NCBI GenBank assembly: GCA_005879255.1 | Contig: VBKY01000140.1 | Span: forward strand, 1,002 to 65,001 | Direction: 5' to 3' | DNA from: Deltaproteobacteria bacterium | GTDB taxonomy: Bacteria > Desulfobacterota_B > Binatia > UBA9968 | Length of the DNA stretch: 64,000 nucleotides | In this document: positions 1 through 7,941 of the stretch, one piece after another | Numbering within the stretch: the first letter of the stretch is position 1 | Layout: every line of letters begins with the position of its first letter | The notes under the pieces: generated by a model | The model's database searches: none | Seen by the model: only the letters and a program-made list of their open reading frames with translations | Told to the model about the DNA's origin: nothing | Made by a program: the position numbers and the translations under genes

Positions 1-723
1 CCACAACACGAAAACGCCCCTGGCAGTCTGGTTCTGGGCCGCCTATTTGACCGTCACCGAGCCGGTACGCGTGAAGCATTATCGATCCGACGATCCCGCG
101 CGCGAGCTTCTGATCTTTTTACCGGGTATCGGTGATGTTTTGGAAGATTATGAGTCTCGCGGTTTCATCGATGCCGCTCATAAGAGCGGTGTTGCGTTGG
201 ATATAACTGTCGCCGATATGCACTTCGGCTATTATGTCACTCGAACCGCCGTCGAACGGTTGCGCGATGACATTGTTCTTCCAGCGCAGGCAGAAGGCTA
301 CAGCCGGATCAGCTTAGCAGGAATTTGGGTGGCTTTGGCGCACTTTACTACGCGATAAATCACCCCGACGATATCGCGCGCTTGTTTCTTTTGGCGCCCT
401 ATTTAGGCGACAAGACGATTATCGATGAGATATCGAGAGCCGGAGGCTTGAAGGAATGGCACCCGTCCAACATTCCTGAGGATGATGAGCCGCGACAACT
501 TTGGTGTTGGCTGAAGCGCCGCGTCGATAACGGAGGCGGTCTAGAGCTTCCGAATTTCTACCTCGCTTACGGTCTACAGGACGCATTCGCCGCGGGTAAT
601 AAATTGTTAGGAGACTTACTTCCTGCCGGTCACGTCTACACAATCCGCGGCAAGCATAATTGGACTACCTGGATTTCTTTATGGAATATGATCCTCGCTC
701 AATCAAGAGATATTTTTTCCTAA
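1..723 (+). pseudogene. alpha/beta hydrolase, 5' cut by window edge, frameshifted at the nucleophile elbow
   Basis: A reading frame is open from base 2 and continues to about base 325, where it must move to another frame to go on to the stop at 723. The first part carries an alpha/beta-hydrolase strand (LLIFLPGIGD). The join reads SLAGI followed by LGGFGALYYAINHP, so the expected GISLGG elbow has lost its serine codon. The sequence fits a 4-base deletion between ATT (323-325) and GGT (328). The C-terminal part keeps a candidate catalytic His in RGKHNW. The true start lies left of the window. The substrate cannot be guessed. Without the serine the product would be inactive even if frameshifted, unless this is an assembly error. 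Confidence 0.7.
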
Positions 724-733
724 ATTACCGGTT

Positions 734-895
734 TTAAACCAACACATTGCCTGCTTGATTCACCCTGCCACGGATTCGTGTAAACAGCGGCGGCAATCTG
801 ACGCCCAGCAGGAATGCCAACCGCGTAATCACGCTCGCTGGCCGGGTGCACAACTGGAAAAATTCATTGTTGATCCGTAACAGTTGCTTGAGACC
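734..895 (-). pseudogene. C-terminal gene remnant, unidentified
   Basis: On the minus strand an open frame of about 54 codons runs to a TAA at 734-736, after an in-frame TAG near 895, with no good start or ribosome site. Its residues (QLLRINNEFFQL, later FTRIRGRVNQAGNVLV) look like the tail of a real protein, perhaps a transposase, but I do not recognise the family. It lies between the broken hydrolase and a cluster of small genes. The rest of 724-1058 shows nothing else I can identify. Confidence 0.25.
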
Positions 896-1058
896 CTATG
901 GTAACGAGGTTTGTCCAATAATCGAACACTGTAAGGCGAGCATTAGCTAGAAGCTGCCACATCAACCGGTAGTGGGGTATTAGTGTGTTGCTGACAAAAT
1001 TTATCCTTGACTGACCATGCGAGCAAGTTTGAATTGTCAATGACTCCGTGGCCAGATT

Positions 1059-1312
1059 CTATGTCAGCGTGTGATGTCGGTGCGGATCGTTAAGGTGTTT
1101 AGCGAGGTGTTCAATGGGTACGTCAAGATCGCAGTCCCGGCAAACCACTACGACGCGAACGGCCTGGCCATGGGCTGGGGTTTCTGGGCATGTCGTTTTA
1201 GCGGGCTGGCCAACCAGATTAGTCCGCACGTCCGGCATTGCAAGAAGCCACTATTTTTGGCCATTCTCTTCCGCATCTCAGGTGCGAATGAGTCCAGGTT
1301 CTGCTTGGACAT
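1059..1312 (-). pseudogene. small two-knuckle zinc-finger protein, one-base frameshift
   Basis: ATG at 1312 follows a strong AGGAGG (1315-1320). The first frame gives MSKQNLDSFAPEMRKRMAKN and then a CRTCG knuckle. Restoring one G in the GG run after CGLIW carries the frame on through a CRDCD knuckle and EHLAKHLNDPHRHH to a TAG at 1059. The restored product is 84 residues with C-x2-C, C-x2-C and several histidines, so metal binding is likely. Neither half reaches 60 codons. I know no named family. It sits in a run of small orphan genes and reads toward the broken hydrolase. Function is unknown; the frameshift may be real or a homopolymer error. Confidence 0.55.
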
Positions 1313-1341
1313 AAATCCTCCTTCGGTAGTGTTGCCAACAG

Positions 1342-1582
1342 CTAATCCGATTTTGTGGCAGCCATGATAGCTCTTGCGATATATTTAACGGCTTCGGGAT
1401 AGACCTTGGAGGCTGACAGAAGAAGTTTGTCGAAATCGTCCTTATCGCAGTTGATTTCCAGTATGCGCTCGAAGTGATCGCCTTTCGGTCGGCGAAAAAT
1501 GAGGCCGTTTTTTAGGATTGCGTAATTCGCGTGAGGATTGATCACACTTATCCACAAAGCCGTCATAAACTAGGAGTGGCAT
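1342..1582 (-). pseudogene. small orphan protein, paralogue of the gene at 3859-4113, one-base frameshift
   Basis: The downstream frame contains YAILKNGLIFRRPKGD, then ERILEI and a helix-rich tail ending AIMAATKSD. The upstream frame from ATG 1582 reads MPLLVYDGFVDKCDQSSRE. Removing one T near 1524-1526 joins them as SREYAILKNGL, which matches SREYEILKNGL in the gene at 3859-4113. The pattern CD-x2-SREY-x-ILKNGL-x2-RR and the tail LL-x2-A-x-K-x2-P-x-A is shared by both. The restored length is about 79 residues against 84. No signal peptide or membrane segment is visible. Family and function are unknown to me. The ribosome site before 1582 is weak. Confidence 0.6.
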
Positions 1583-1624
1583 CTCGATGATGACGCGCAA
1601 CACGGGCGAACCTAGATAAGAATC

Positions 1625-2578
1625 TCACGCAACTGTCAAATCAGATATTGTCGGAAAAGCGACAATTGAACCACAGGCCAGCTTATGATTAATGGGAAGT
1701 CGTCCGGTTGCGTAATTCAGTTTCTCTTTTGAACGGTGCATCTGTCCAAGGACAGTGATGATCTTACTCATGCTCCAGCCGCTCAAGAGTTTTGCGTCCG
1801 TCTTGACTGCAATCTTAGCGTTTCGCAAACTCCCAAAGTAATAAGCTATCTCTAATCGTAGCGCCTGCGAAATATCGCTTCCAGACTCCACCGCATCGCG
1901 CAGCTCTCTTAACAAACCGAGGCGGGTCTTTCGAGAAATCTCGGTAATGCCGGCAGCTACGAGCGCCTTATTCCATGATCCGTATTGGCGTAGCGCTCCC
2001 GAAAATAGGTTTGGGTGGTTTTTCATCACGTACTTGGCATACAGCGGTAAATTTTGCTTTCGCAGGGCGCGTATTCCCAAGATGACTTTCTCGCCGTCCC
2101 AAAAGCTGCGTAACCGCATCTGTTCTGGATCAAATCCCGCTGCACGGAGTGCCTTATCCCACTCACCGAAAAGCCAAGTGCCTTGGTGATAAAGCTGTTG
2201 GTGTTTCTCCTGCAGGAACCCAGCAAAGACTTGCTCGTCTCGTTTATAGACTTTCTTGATCGCGGTGATCCAGTCTCTCTTGCTGTAGGGACGATAGTCG
2301 CGGCGTGAACTGTGTAGTCGCCGAGAATCCTTCGCGATTAGTTCGTCTGGGCTGAGACCATACTCCTCCATGTATGTTTCACGGTCGGTGCCGTGTTTGG
2401 AAAGATGGCGGCCGCTGATCACGCGGAGATAGTCGCCGCAAATACGGCAGCGAACAAACTCGTTACCTTCACCGCTATTTAAGCTGAGGGTGCGCCGTGA
2501 AAGGCGGTTTTGCTGTCGCGGGTGACGCCTAGAATCTGAAGCGAAACGTCGGAGTCTGGCTCTCGATGTAAAGCTCAC
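1625..2578 (-). CDS. MucR/Ros-like zinc finger protein with HNH-associated repeats
   Basis: The 317-residue protein has a basic N-terminus (residues 1-30), then C44-x2-C47-x10-H58-x3-H62 in a context like the Ros/MucR zinc finger (CRICGDYLRVISGRHLSKHG, then Y and LSPDEL). The rest contains copies of the homing-endonuclease-associated repeat: FGEWDKALRAAGFDPE near 135-150 and YGSWNKALVAAGITE near 200-215, each preceded by helical spacers. Such repeats bind DNA. I see no HNH or other nuclease motif, so a DNA-binding regulator or a nuclease relic are both possible. The start is GTG at 2578, overlapping the stop of the upstream gene by 4 bases, so the two are probably co-transcribed. Confidence 0.6.
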   Translation of the reverse strand: MSFTSRARLRRFASDSRRHPRQQNRLSRRTLSLNSGEGNEFVRCRICGDYLRVISGRHLSKHGTDRETYMEEYGLSPDELIAKDSRRLHSSRRDYRPYSKRDWITAIKKVYKRDEQVFAGFLQEKHQQLYHQGTWLFGEWDKALRAAGFDPEQMRLRSFWDGEKVILGIRALRKQNLPLYAKYVMKNHPNLFSGALRQYGSWNKALVAAGITEISRKTRLGLLRELRDAVESGSDISQALRLEIAYYFGSLRNAKIAVKTDAKLLSGWSMSKIITVLGQMHRSKEKLNYATGRLPINHKLACGSIVAFPTISDLTVA

Positions 2579-2826
2579 TGTTTCGGGGTTGCGGTCTTGT
2601 TGAGTGTATCGGCCTTATCTGCGGAAAGTTTCCTCAGCACCTCGTCCTGCGAGTCGAACGATTGCCCGGCGAGCAGCCCTCGGTGATAGTGATAACCGCC
2701 TGCCTTGCGGTTGTGATGGCAGCCATAAACATCCAAGCCGCCGCCGTGTGGATATGCGGGAGTTATTGCGCAGAGAAATAGTCCGAGGCCGAAAGCGAGC
2801 TGTACGATTGCCAAAGCATATTTCAT
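2575..2826 (-). CDS. small secreted YHYH-type protein
   Basis: From ATG 2826 the product has 83 residues. It begins MKYALAIVQLAFGLGLFLCA, a clear signal peptide with cleavage likely after AYP or nearby. The mature part has GGGLDVYGCHHNRKAGGYHY and continues HRGLLAG, the GG-x-D-x2-GCH...YH-x-H motif of the small YHYH domain found in secreted proteins and next to some extracellular nuclease domains. It probably binds metal. An in-frame start at 2880 exists but would bury the signal peptide, so I prefer 2826. The stop overlaps the start of the MucR-like gene. Confidence 0.6.
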   Translation of the reverse strand: MKYALAIVQLAFGLGLFLCAITPAYPHGGGLDVYGCHHNRKAGGYHYHRGLLAGQSFDSQDEVLRKLSADKADTLNKTATPKQ

Positions 2827-3070
2827 GGAGGCCCCCCGCTGGAATGCGCACCTATAACGCTGGTCGTGGCGGCGAGTCAAGGATCACTCACATTGTAGGA
2901 AAACACCGATGGCCCGCTAATCAGTATGACGCTTTTCGGCGCGCGACTGCTTTGGCTTACCTATTTGTGTGGCACTACACTACCTAATTACCGTAAATTA
3001 TCCCCAATTATCCCGAAATCCTTCTGGCATACCCATTGCTCCCGTTCATACGGCAGAAGGGAGGAACGCA

Positions 3071-3199
3071 ATGGAAACAGTCGCAACACTCTTGCGGGAC
3101 AGACCTTCTCCTCTGTCAGAGAAGTTTAACTGGGCGTTTCTTACTTTTTGGTTCATCTATTTAAGTGTAATAGTGAGCCTTGGCTATGCCCTACTCTGA
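3071..3199 (+). CDS. small single-pass membrane protein
   Basis: ATG 3071 follows GGGAGGAACGCA, a strong ribosome site. The 42-residue product is METVATLLRDRPSPLSEKFN and then one hydrophobic segment (WAFLTFWFIYLSVIVSLGYA) to the C-terminus. The layout is a short cytoplasmic tail plus one membrane helix. No homologue is recognised and the role is unknown. It is too short for most gene finders at this start. Confidence 0.5.
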   Translation: METVATLLRDRPSPLSEKFNWAFLTFWFIYLSVIVSLGYALL

Positions 3200-3332
3200 C
3201 TTGATGCTAAGGCGCTGTCGTTCTGACTAGATTTCATCGGCTTTGCAGGATTATGCAGGGTAGTAGGATTGGCCAGGGAGGATCGTCCGTTTTCTGCCAA
3301 AACCTCGTTGACGGAGCGCAGGAGGTGAACTA

Positions 3333-3542
3333 ATGAGTAAAGCATCCACCGAAGAAGGCATCAATGGAAGTGGAAAAGTACAACCACTGCCGGGTTTTTC
3401 CTACGGGGTCTATGATACGCCCACGTGTGCTATTTGCGGCTGTACCGAAAACGTCCCCTGTTTTGGCGAGTATGCCTGCTTCTGGGTTACGATGAACAGC
3501 GAAACCAACGCCGGCCTTTGCTCAGAGTGCCTCGGATTCTAA
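3333..3542 (+). CDS. small cysteine-rich putative zinc-binding protein
   Basis: ATG 3333 follows CAGGAGGTGAACTA, a strong ribosome site. The 69-residue protein holds CAICGCTENVPC, then CFWV and LCSECLGF. The layout C-x2-CGCT-x3-(A/P)C ... C-x-W ... LCS-x-C occurs in small proteins of phages and proteobacteria, likely a zinc knuckle. The molecular role is not known. It stands alone on the plus strand. Confidence 0.6.
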   Translation: MSKASTEEGINGSGKVQPLPGFSYGVYDTPTCAICGCTENVPCFGEYACFWVTMNSETNAGLCSECLGF

Positions 3543-3858
3543 AAAAAGAACCTTCCTCCGAGAGCATGGCGCATTTTGTGGGCGTTCAGGCGCTTGGTGC
3601 CGCAGCGGCCACCTTCTCGCCAAATCATTTACAAGAGTCTTTAGAGGAGCCGGTCTTGGCTGGTATTCGGCCATACGAAACAGCTTGAATGCACTCCGCC
3701 GTATCATTCTCAGGTGAATTGACGAGCGTTGAAACTTCGTGAGCTTCCATCAGGTCTGATGGGACAGCGCATGATCGTACGTCCCTAAAGACAGTGCATG
3801 CGAATATACATCTGCGGGCGTGATCAGACCGGTTGAAGGCTTGAACGGTAGATTGACC
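3543..3858. other. intergenic, nothing identified
   Basis: This 316-base stretch separates the Cys-rich gene from the end of a minus-strand gene. I see no start with a ribosome site, no RNA gene and no clear terminator hairpin. Confidence 0.4.
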
Positions 3859-4113
3859 CTACACGTAGCGCGCCAAAGACACAGCTTTTGTGATAGCCGG
3901 CATGGCGTCGGGACAAATTTTATTGGCCATATCGAGAAGCAAGTGGGCATCCCGCATTTCGGCAAAAATTTCCACGACGCGTTCATACTGCCTGTTCCCG
4001 TCTTTAACACGACGGATGACGAGCCCGTTTTTCAGAATCTCGTACTCACGAGAGACCGGGTCACAGAGCGCCAAGAAGCGGTTGTAATGATCAATTGCGA
4101 ATTCAATAACCAT
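3859..4113 (-). CDS. small orphan protein, intact paralogue of the gene at 1342-1582
   Basis: ATG 4113 follows ATCGGGAGGCTAGGTTC, a strong ribosome site. The 84-residue product reads MVIEFAIDHYNRFLALCDPV then SREYEILKNGLVIRRVKDG, a YERVVEIF segment and an amphipathic helical tail. It aligns with the restored product at 1342-1582 over almost its full length. Both copies lie within 2.5 kb among other orphan genes. No catalytic motif, signal peptide or membrane segment is seen, so it is probably a small cytoplasmic protein of unknown role. Confidence 0.6.
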   Translation of the reverse strand: MVIEFAIDHYNRFLALCDPVSREYEILKNGLVIRRVKDGNRQYERVVEIFAEMRDAHLLLDMANKICPDAMPAITKAVSLARYV

Positions 4114-4350
4114 GAACCTAGCCTCCCGATGTTGACCTCAAGCTGTAAGGTCCGCTTTAGCTATCGAAATCATGCATAGGAGTCAACAGAAGTGGAACGT
4201 GTCCGAAAACTGACAATTCCGACAAAGCGCACTAAGCTTGACGCCAAAGACCATAATCAAAGACAATATCGTTTCAGATTTTCGCTGGATGATTGTCCTC
4301 GCTCGTCCCAGGCCCGCCGGACGATCGGGAGTCTTTCAAGGGAGGCTCAT

Positions 4351-5139
4351 ATGTTCCAAGGCAAACGCCGGTGCGTGGTCGGTTCAGCTTTCTTGGCAAT
4401 AGCCGTGTGCATTACTTCCGGTATGGTGAGGGCGCAGGGCGTTCCTCTGTATCCGGATATCGTAGAGCAGATCGCTCATCTCCAGATTCAGAACGAGCAT
4501 CAGAGGGAGATGTTGCGGTTCTCTACCACCCACATCAATATTGGGGATGGACCATTGCAGATTCGTGGCGGCGGCCAGGTCGCGCCGTGCGTTATCGACG
4601 GGACAGCGTATGCTCAGTGTACTTATGCGACGCAGGAAGTCCTTGACGCTGCTGGCAACATCGTTCATTCACAGCTGGCCGGAGTTGCTTTCTTCCATCC
4701 CCAGCACAACCACTGGCATCAGAGTGGCGTCGCCCGGTTCGAAGTTCGCAAGGGCACACTTGATGGCCCGCTGGTCAACAACGGCGTGAAGATTACGTTC
4801 TGCCTCGTAGACACAGACCAGACGGATCTTGTCACCAAAGGCAGTAACCGCTTCTATTTTGACTGCAATGCCGAATTACAGGGCATCTCCGTAGGATGGG
4901 GAGACAATTACCATCAGTCCACGCCGCTCCAGGAGTTGAACATAACCGGAATTCCAGAAGCCGTGTACTATCTAACTCATTTGGCCGATCCAGAAAATCA
5001 CTGGAAGGAAAGCAACGAGTCTAACAACTTTGCGTGGGTCAAATTTTCTCTCAGACGCCAGGGGGCAAACCCGAAGATCACGATCTTGGAGACATCAGAC
5101 TGCGTTAGCTATGCCTGCGGAAGCCGATCGAATCCGTAG
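4351..5139 (+). CDS. bacterial lysyl oxidase-like copper enzyme
   Basis: ATG 4351 follows AAGGGAGGCTCAT. The 262-residue protein has a signal peptide (about residues 1-28, ending VRA). The core matches the lysyl oxidase domain: copper talon H119-x-H121-x-H123 (FHPQHNHWHQ, then ARFEV), KITFC with K147 where the LTQ lysine sits, Y187 in GWGDNYH where the LTQ tyrosine sits, then QELNITGIP and ESNESNNF before the last strand. Lysyl oxidases deaminate peptidyl lysine or amines with LTQ and copper, here probably outside the cytoplasm. An upstream in-frame ATG at 4192 lacks a comparable site. The 3' end overlaps the convergent HTH gene by 31 bases. Such enzymes are rare enough in bacteria to suggest acquisition by transfer. 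Confidence 0.8.
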   Translation: MFQGKRRCVVGSAFLAIAVCITSGMVRAQGVPLYPDIVEQIAHLQIQNEHQREMLRFSTTHINIGDGPLQIRGGGQVAPCVIDGTAYAQCTYATQEVLDAAGNIVHSQLAGVAFFHPQHNHWHQSGVARFEVRKGTLDGPLVNNGVKITFCLVDTDQTDLVTKGSNRFYFDCNAELQGISVGWGDNYHQSTPLQELNITGIPEAVYYLTHLADPENHWKESNESNNFAWVKFSLRRQGANPKITILETSDCVSYACGSRSNP

Positions 5140-5418
5140 TCGCGAGGTCCCGGTGGTATATCCCTCACCCATTTCTGCAGACCGGTTTCAGAGAATCGAA
5201 CCATTTTTGGTCCGAGTTTTCTCGTGAAGGTTAATCTCTTTCCGTTCCGATAGACCCAGTCCTTAGAGACAGATAATCGTTGCGCCACTTGGTCTATTGT
5301 CAAAAGCCGATCTTCGATCTAAGAGTTCTTGAACCTCGGTTCGTACCGCTTGACGAACCAGCTCCAAAAAAGCATTTTCAAGGACGCTGTGAGACATATC
5401 AAGTTTCGTTTCAGGCAT
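5109..5418 (-). pseudogene. excisionase-family HTH protein split by a frameshift
   Basis: ATG 5418 follows AGGAGGCGGAAAT and gives MPETKLDMSHSVLENAFLEL then VRQAVRTEVQELLDRRS. A shift near 5285-5300 (GATCGGCTTTTGACA) is needed to continue as LLTIDQVAQRLSVSKDWVYR, a MerR/excisionase-type helix-turn-helix, then FTRKLGPKMVRFSETGLQKW. An N-terminal helix with conserved AVR-x-E followed by this HTH is a common arrangement for accessory proteins of tyrosine-recombinase elements. An integrase gene normally follows; here the lysyl oxidase gene end follows instead. The break may be decay, an assembly error or programmed frameshifting at CTTTT. Confidence 0.6.
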
Positions 5419-6000
5419 ATTTCCGCCTCCTGTATCGCGGCCGGTAATGACATGGCCGTTCATCATCATACGTCTTACAAGGGATGCAGGGCCTTGGAAA
5501 TAGACACGAGGTGGTCGCGATGTAAACTTTCGCTATTCGACTCGGGATTTCTGAGCTCCGAAAGCAGTCCTTTTGCAAGTCGAATGGTCATCGAGCAACT
5601 ACACGCGTCGCCCAACCGATTGATAAGTTTCGCGAATTGCCCAAGCAGGGCAACCTAATGCCCCCAAACTTGCCCCCACGATCTTCTTCTCACTGACGAT
5701 TATGGTTTGGCAAAGCCACTCTGACTCGCCAACTCGTGTGCTACCGCTTTAGCGATTTCAGTTAACGTACGGTCGATCTAACGGCGAGGTCTGAAATGAT
5801 TTCACCCTGCCGTCTACTCCCGACCGTGCCTTAGCTATAAGAACGCGGTTAAGACGCCCTCGTGCCCAAGATTCTGGCTCCAAGCTTTGAAGTCCTCGGG
5901 CGTCTGGCAAAAACTCTCCTAGCTCGAATAGCGTACTTCGTTGACTGTGCGGATTGAAGTATTGCAGGCCCGCAGCTCTAAATGTTCGCGAGGTCGCCCC
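5419..6000. other. intergenic region with possible recombinase arm sites
   Basis: No supported gene lies in these 582 bases. They contain the TGCCCCCA direct repeat at 5659-5678. Downstream of that I see only degenerate sequence up to the integrase stop at 6001. Confidence 0.4.
5659..5678 (+). repeat. TGCCCCCA direct repeat, possible integrase arm site
   Basis: TGCCCCCAAACTTGCCCCCA has two TGCCCCCA octamers 12 bases apart. An 18/20 match with the same spacing and orientation lies at 20142-20161 beside the P4-type integrase. Paired GC-rich short repeats at both ends of an element resemble the arm-binding sites of tyrosine recombinases. That use is inferred. Confidence 0.45.
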
Positions 6001-7110
6001 CTATTTCCCGGACGAAGTATCTCCTTTAGCCCGGAGTAATTCCTTAATTTCCCGTATTTCGTCTTTCACTGTGGGCTCTTGTTTCCCGGAGAAATCCATT
6101 TCTTTGATGATCTCTGTAAGTTGAGAAGGAGCATAATTGCCGTAAGCACGAAAAGTCGTTGCCACAAATTCATGTCCGAAATTTTGACTGACCGCCTTGG
6201 TTTCCTCTCCGTTCTTACATGCCCTGACGGCTAAGTTGATGGCCAAATGCCTGAACGTATGTGGTGGGTAATAGGGCAGGCCGGCTTGCTGCGAGCGCTG
6301 TTTGAAAATCTCGCGGATTCGGCCGGCGCCGTGCCAGAACTTGGCTTCGACTTCGGTTGGGGATTGAAAGCTCAGGTTGCCGTTGCCTTGGTCGAGCTTT
6401 GCGCGTGGAAATAGAGGGTCTTGGGATCCGAAACCTTTGGCCTTGAGATGCTGCGACCACTCTATGATAAACCCAAACATCTTTTCGTCGAATCTGAACA
6501 GCATCGTCGGTATGAGTTTGGCAAACTTTGTTTCCACACCCTGCCGCGGATTCTGAATAATGACGAGGGTTTCGTCGTCGAAGCACCCCAGCGGCAAGCT
6601 GGCTATCGCCTTATCTCGCATACCCGTTAGGAGTGTAAATGAAATCATAGCCCGGTCGCGAAGGTCGATTTCGTCCCGTATAGCGATCGAGTCCACGAGC
6701 TGCCGGACGTACTCAAGTGATGGATAGTTCCGAGGGACGGACTGACTGGCCATGCGCTCTTCTCTCTCAGTGATCTTCAGATAGTCGATAGCATTAGATT
6801 TGATCCGGTTCCTGTATCCAGGCTCTCGCACCAGCCAAGTGAAGAACTTTCTGAGATAGCGCAGATAGGCGTGATACGTGACAAGCGATAGCCGCTTGCC
6901 GTGAGTTTCTCGTTTAGAAAGCCACTTTTTGAAATCGATCCCTTTGTCAGCATTGTACAGCACGAAGTCTTCATCCCTGGAAAACTCCTGCCAGAGCAGT
7001 ATTGCGTTCTCAATATTGTCTACTGTCGACTCGCAACACCCGTCCGCATTATTCAGCCAGCGAAAAAATGCCCACTTTGTCCGCTCATTCTTTGCGTTTA
7101 CTTTGCTCAT
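6001..7110 (-). CDS. tyrosine recombinase/integrase
   Basis: The chosen start is ATG 7110 (MSKVNAKNERTKWAFFRWLN), 9 bases after AAGGA; ATG 7116 is too close to that site. The 369-residue protein has an N-terminal core-binding SAM-like domain (ILLWQEFSRDEDFVLYN to YLRKFFTWL) and a C-terminal catalytic domain with Arg in LLTGMRDKA, H-x2-RH in PPHTFRHLAI, His in FGHEF and Tyr in FRAYGNY. All catalytic positions look present. The start overlaps the preceding HTH gene, so they form one unit. It probably mobilises, or once mobilised, the 6-9.8 kb segment. It is not closely like the P4-type integrase at 18.9-20.1 kb. Confidence 0.85.
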   Translation of the reverse strand: MSKVNAKNERTKWAFFRWLNNADGCCESTVDNIENAILLWQEFSRDEDFVLYNADKGIDFKKWLSKRETHGKRLSLVTYHAYLRYLRKFFTWLVREPGYRNRIKSNAIDYLKITEREERMASQSVPRNYPSLEYVRQLVDSIAIRDEIDLRDRAMISFTLLTGMRDKAIASLPLGCFDDETLVIIQNPRQGVETKFAKLIPTMLFRFDEKMFGFIIEWSQHLKAKGFGSQDPLFPRAKLDQGNGNLSFQSPTEVEAKFWHGAGRIREIFKQRSQQAGLPYYPPHTFRHLAINLAVRACKNGEETKAVSQNFGHEFVATTFRAYGNYAPSQLTEIIKEMDFSGKQEPTVKDEIREIKELLRAKGDTSSGK

Positions 7111-7639
7111 GTTCATTTTCCTTCGACATGTCAGCGTTAGTGCAGCTACCCCCACTACCGTTTAATGCCGTCGGTTGTTCGGATACGATCAGCCCGTTTT
7201 TGTACCACCAGGCCGCTTTAAGCTCCGATGAAAAGAGCGAGACCCGTATACCACACACTTCACAAATTCCCCTGATGATTGTTTGCCGATGGCGAGGCCC
7301 AAGCATTCGGTTAGTGAACTCAACAAGGAGATGTTGGGCCAAGCTGTTCCGCGGCTGTTGACATCGTGGGCAAAAGAATTGCCCCGCCTGAAGTGGCTTT
7401 TTGCGTTTCCTTATGCGGTCTTTTATAAAATCCTGAATATCTCGTCCCATCACCAAGTACGGCTTGACTCCGTCCGTCAAGATTTTGAGACCCTCCTTGC
7501 GCCAGATTTGGACCGTTCGGAGATGAGTCCCAAGCATCTCCGCAATCTCGGCGAAGGAGTAGGCGCGCCTCGATCTAAATACCTTCGCGTTGAAGGTACG
7601 CCTCCTTTTGCTTCGCCTTGCTCGGGCGGCAGACGACAC
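7085..7639 (-). CDS. HTH protein with C-terminal zinc ribbon, recombinase-associated
   Basis: The 184-residue protein is basic at its N-terminus and has an excisionase/MerR-like helix-turn-helix (YSFAEIAEMLGTHLRTVQIW, then RKEGL). A two-knuckle zinc ribbon follows (CPRCQQPRNS and, about 45 residues on, CEVCGIRVSLF). Its last codons overlap the integrase start by 26 bases, so coupling with the recombinase is likely. It may direct excision or control int expression. I know the HTH fold but not this combined family. Confidence 0.6.
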   Translation of the reverse strand: MSSAARARRSKRRRTFNAKVFRSRRAYSFAEIAEMLGTHLRTVQIWRKEGLKILTDGVKPYLVMGRDIQDFIKDRIRKRKKPLQAGQFFCPRCQQPRNSLAQHLLVEFTNRMLGPRHRQTIIRGICEVCGIRVSLFSSELKAAWWYKNGLIVSEQPTALNGSGGSCTNADMSKENEHEQSKRKE

Positions 7640-7647
7640 GCGCCGAC

Positions 7648-7842
7648 TTACGCCTTTGCCTTTCGGCTGGCCTCAATCCGTCGCTCTAACCATTGCTGTA
7701 TTTCGGCCTCTAACCAGCCTACTGCACGCCCACCCAAGCTCACCGGCTTGGGAAACGCGCCTTGGGAGACTCGAAGATAGATCGTGCTCCGCGACAGCCC
7801 AGTGCTTTTCTTGACCTCTGGAAGTCTTAGTATGTTGTGCAT
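7648..7842 (-). CDS. AlpA-family phage-type regulator
   Basis: ATG 7842 follows AGAGGTGTAACGACG. The 64-residue product MHNILRLPEVKKSTGLSRST then IYLRVSQGAFPKPVSLGGRA and VGWLEAEIQQWL is a full AlpA domain: recognition helix GLSRSTIY, wing FPKPVSLG and terminal W-x3-EI-x2-W. AlpA proteins are prophage or island regulators, often of excision. It lies 8 bases before the HTH/zinc-ribbon gene in the same orientation. A start at 7902 is possible but not supported by a ribosome site. Confidence 0.8.
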   Translation of the reverse strand: MHNILRLPEVKKSTGLSRSTIYLRVSQGAFPKPVSLGGRAVGWLEAEIQQWLERRIEASRKAKA

Positions 7843-7941
7843 CGTCGTTACACCTCTTTGGAATACTGATGCCAGTAAAGCCGCTTTCAGCTCTATTGTC
7901 ATCGCAAATGAAGTGAACGCTAAAATGTCCCGAAAGCGTAT

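Noticed and set aside
1071..1367. A 98-codon plus-strand frame
   Set aside because: It lies opposite the better supported zinc-finger gene with an AGGAGG site and has no family resemblance.
5659..5760. A copy of the ssrA 3' end as the distal island boundary
   Set aside because: I looked for the GGTGGAGGCGGGGGGAATTG word here and elsewhere to the left and did not find it.
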